Source: Ancylobacter dichloromethanicus | Lineage (GTDB): Bacteria > Pseudomonadota > Alphaproteobacteria > Rhizobiales > Xanthobacteraceae | Length of the DNA stretch: 64,000 bases | NCBI RefSeq assembly: GCF_018390645.1 | Contig: NZ_JAHBGC010000005.1 | Span: 148,183-212,182, forward strand | Direction of reading: 5' to 3' | Part shown: positions 62,204 through 64,000 of the stretch, one piece after another | How positions within the stretch are numbered: the stretch's first letter is position 1 | Layout: each line of letters starts with the position of its first letter | The notes under the pieces: model-generated | Seen by the model: only the letters and a program-made list of their open reading frames with translations | Database searches by the model: none | Told to the model about the DNA's origin: nothing | Translations under genes and position numbers: made by a program

Positions 62204-63922
62204 TCAGCGGATCAGCGGCACATAGTGATGGGGCAGCCGCATCGTCACCAGATCCTTCCGCCGCACCACATTGGTGGGGTAGGGCGTGTCGAGATTGGTG
62301 GTGTCGATCTCCGCCGTGACGACGCCCTCGCCGGCACCGATGATGGCCTCGCGGCGGGGAAACTCGAACGTATCGGGCCCGAACACGCCGCTCTTGCCGC
62401 GATAGCCGGAGGCTTCGTCCAGCACATTGGCGAAGGCGAGGTGGACATTGTTCTCGCCGGCGCGCGCCCGCATCAGATGCCAGTGATGCGGGTCGGCGCC
62501 TGTTGGGATGGGGTAGTTCTGGGCGATGGCGGTGCCGGCATGGGCCGAGGTGAGCGCGCCGCGCAGCGCCGCCGGGCACAGCACGAGGTCGCAGCCGCGC
62601 AGCGCCAGCACCCGCCCGGCCTCCGGGAAGGCCGCGTCATGGCCGATGAGCAGGCCGATGCGGCCGAATTTGGTGTCGAACACGCCCCACTCGTTGCCCG
62701 GGCTCGCCCAGTTGTGGTCCGAGGCGTCGAGATGGGTCTTGCGGTAGCGCCCGACGACGCCCTGCGGCCCCACAAGAACGGCGGTGTTGTAGAGCGTGCC
62801 GCCGTCCTCCTCGGCGAGGCCGGCGGCGAGGTGCAGGCCGTGGCGTGTGGCGATGGCGACGAGCCGGGCCACCGCCTCGCCGTCGAGCGGCACGGCGGCC
62901 GGCGCGTCGAGCCCGGTGACGGCGCGCTCGGGGAAGACGACGAGTTCCGCCCCGTCCGCGCGCGCGGCCTTCGCCAACGCCTCGATGCGGTCGAGATTGG
63001 CATCGATGTCGCCGGTGGGGGCGAACTGCGCCACCGCGACCTGCGAGCGCCTTCCCTTGGGGAGCGGGCGGTGGCCGTACAGGGTGAAGAAGTCCAGCGG
63101 GTTCCAGGCGAAGGTGGTGGTCGGCAGCTCCATGTAGAGCTCGGGCCGGCGCTGCTCGAACACGGGTTCGCCGAGCATGCGGCGGGCGCGGGCGCGCTCC
63201 AGGTCGATCTCGACGCAGGCGATGCCGTCGCCGGTGTCGATCACCGCCTCGATGGCCCCATCCGGGCCGATGACGCAGCTGCCGCCGGAGAACTGCACGG
63301 TGCGCTCCAGCCCCCAGCGGTTGGATTCGATGAGGTAGCAGCTATTCTCCACCGCGCGGGTGATCCAGTAGGGCGCCGGGGTGCGCTCGGCCAGCCAGTT
63401 GGAGATGTGGCAGATGATGTCCGCCCCCGCGAGGCCGACGAGGCGCGCGGTCTCGACGAAATGGATGTCCATGCACACCAGCAGGGCGATGCGGCCCACC
63501 GGCGTGTCGAACACGGCATGGCCGCGGTCGCCCGGGGCGGACCATTTCGGCTCGGCGATGTAGGGGTGGGTCTTGCGGTGGGTGCCGACCACGCCCTCCG
63601 GGCCGATGAGCACGGCGGAATTGTAATAGAGGTTCGTTTCCGGATCGACCTCCGGCATGCCGATGACGATGTGACAGCCCTGCTCGCGGGCAAGCGCCGC
63701 GAAGCGCTCCGTGGTCGGACCGGGGATCGGCTCGACGAAGGGGGCCACCTCGGCGCGGTCGAACCAGCAATAGCCTGTCGTGCCCATTTCCGGGGTGACG
63801 ATCAGTTTCGCGCCGTCCTGCGCGGCCTCGATGACCAGCGCTTCGAGGCGGGCAAGGTTGCGCTCCTTCTCGAACATGGTCGGCTCGAACTGGACGGTTG
63901 CGACCTTCAGCGTCGTGGTCAT
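62204..63922 (-). CDS. Tandem nitrilase-family (carbon-nitrogen hydrolase) protein, second domain lacking Cys
   Basis: A 572-residue protein made of two CN-hydrolase domains. Domain 1 (about 5-285) has the full triad: Glu45 (VTPEMGTTGY), Lys117 (HRKTHPYI) and Cys150 (LLVCMDIHF). Domain 2 (about 294-572) keeps Glu332 (VFPERAVTGL) and Lys395 (YRKTHLDA) but has Gly427 at the cysteine position (GLLIGHDAAFPE), so it is probably inactive and structural or regulatory. Family members hydrolyse amides or nitriles. Substrate not inferable. A second gene may end 43 bp upstream of its start on the same strand. Confidence 0.93.
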   Translation of the reverse strand: MTTTLKVATVQFEPTMFEKERNLARLEALVIEAAQDGAKLIVTPEMGTTGYCWFDRAEVAPFVEPIPGPTTERFAALAREQGCHIVIGMPEVDPETNLYYNSAVLIGPEGVVGTHRKTHPYIAEPKWSAPGDRGHAVFDTPVGRIALLVCMDIHFVETARLVGLAGADIICHISNWLAERTPAPYWITRAVENSCYLIESNRWGLERTVQFSGGSCVIGPDGAIEAVIDTGDGIACVEIDLERARARRMLGEPVFEQRRPELYMELPTTTFAWNPLDFFTLYGHRPLPKGRRSQVAVAQFAPTGDIDANLDRIEALAKAARADGAELVVFPERAVTGLDAPAAVPLDGEAVARLVAIATRHGLHLAAGLAEEDGGTLYNTAVLVGPQGVVGRYRKTHLDASDHNWASPGNEWGVFDTKFGRIGLLIGHDAAFPEAGRVLALRGCDLVLCPAALRGALTSAHAGTAIAQNYPIPTGADPHHWHLMRARAGENNVHLAFANVLDEASGYRGKSGVFGPDTFEFPRREAIIGAGEGVVTAEIDTTNLDTPYPTNVVRRKDLVTMRLPHHYVPLIR

Positions 63923-63965
63923 CGGAGGTCTCCGGGCAAGGGGGAGCGTTCGGCGCCCGGCCTGT

Positions 63966-64000
63966 TCAGGCGGCGGGGCCGGGAATATCGCTCGGATGGC
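63966..64000 (-). CDS. Possible C-terminal end of a minus-strand gene running off the window
   Basis: Reading leftward from the window end, an open frame HPSDIPGPAA ends at TGA (63966-63968), 43 bp before the nitrilase start. Too short to identify and could be chance; listed only because operon spacing on the same strand is plausible. Confidence 0.3.
   Translation of the reverse strand, partial: HPSDIPGPAA

Overview
The window is about 64 kb of very GC-rich, densely coding DNA. It looks like the chromosome or a large replicon of an alphaproteobacterium of the order Hyphomicrobiales (Rhizobiales). The evidence is a Porin_2-type porin start at the left edge, a rhizobial-type glycerol ABC operon (glpD-S-T-P-Q-U-V-K), a DUF3775 protein and a rhizobial-style palindromic intergenic repeat. 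I cannot fix the genus from sequence alone. No rRNA, tRNA, CRISPR array, transposase or phage gene was seen.

Layout. (1) 1-8.9 kb, mostly housekeeping: truncated porin, glutamine-dependent NAD synthetase, PhaC-like alpha/beta hydrolase, PfkB kinase, DUF3775 protein, and an Lrp regulator divergent from alanine racemase, D-amino-acid dehydrogenase and nicotinamidase. (2) 8.9-18.3 kb, a sugar or polyol island: HAD hydrolase, FGGY kinase, BtpA/SgcQ protein and DeoR regulator on one strand; an SDR dehydrogenase and a four-gene ABC importer on the other. Three copies of a 17-bp motif tie the two promoters together. (3) 18.3-27.6 kb, the glycerol operon: ABC importer, glycerol kinase and glycerol-3-phosphate dehydrogenase. 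(4) 28.1-40.2 kb, a second glycerol-like ABC importer followed by a fused ATP-type dihydroxyacetone (DHA) kinase and a complete PTS-type DHA kinase set (DhaL, DhaM, HPr, enzyme I, DhaK). (5) 40.3-43.6 kb, a FUSC/DUF1656/HlyD efflux module. (6) 43.7-57.9 kb, an organic-acid or acid-sugar island: two GntR/FCD regulators, a decayed DUF1537 kinase, a tripartite tricarboxylate transporter, Fe-alcohol dehydrogenase, aldehyde dehydrogenase, class III CoA-transferase, atypical crotonase, PdxA2, DenD and an SLC13/ArsB-type carrier. (7) 57.9-64 kb: an NCS2 permease with an extra C-terminal domain, Tex, and a tandem nitrilase-family protein.

Regions 2-4 form one long block devoted to small polyols and trioses. 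Uptake is by ATP-driven importers, oxidation by SDR or GlpD, and phosphorylation by FGGY, GlpK or DHA kinases, with products expected to enter glycolysis at the triose-phosphate level. Region 6 has the enzymes for oxidising four-carbon acid sugars plus a CoA-activation module, but its acid-sugar kinase is only a 90-codon remnant, so the present pathway is unclear. All four periplasmic binding-protein genes are followed by strong hairpins or a palindromic repeat before the next gene, which suggests post-transcriptional tuning of binding-protein levels.
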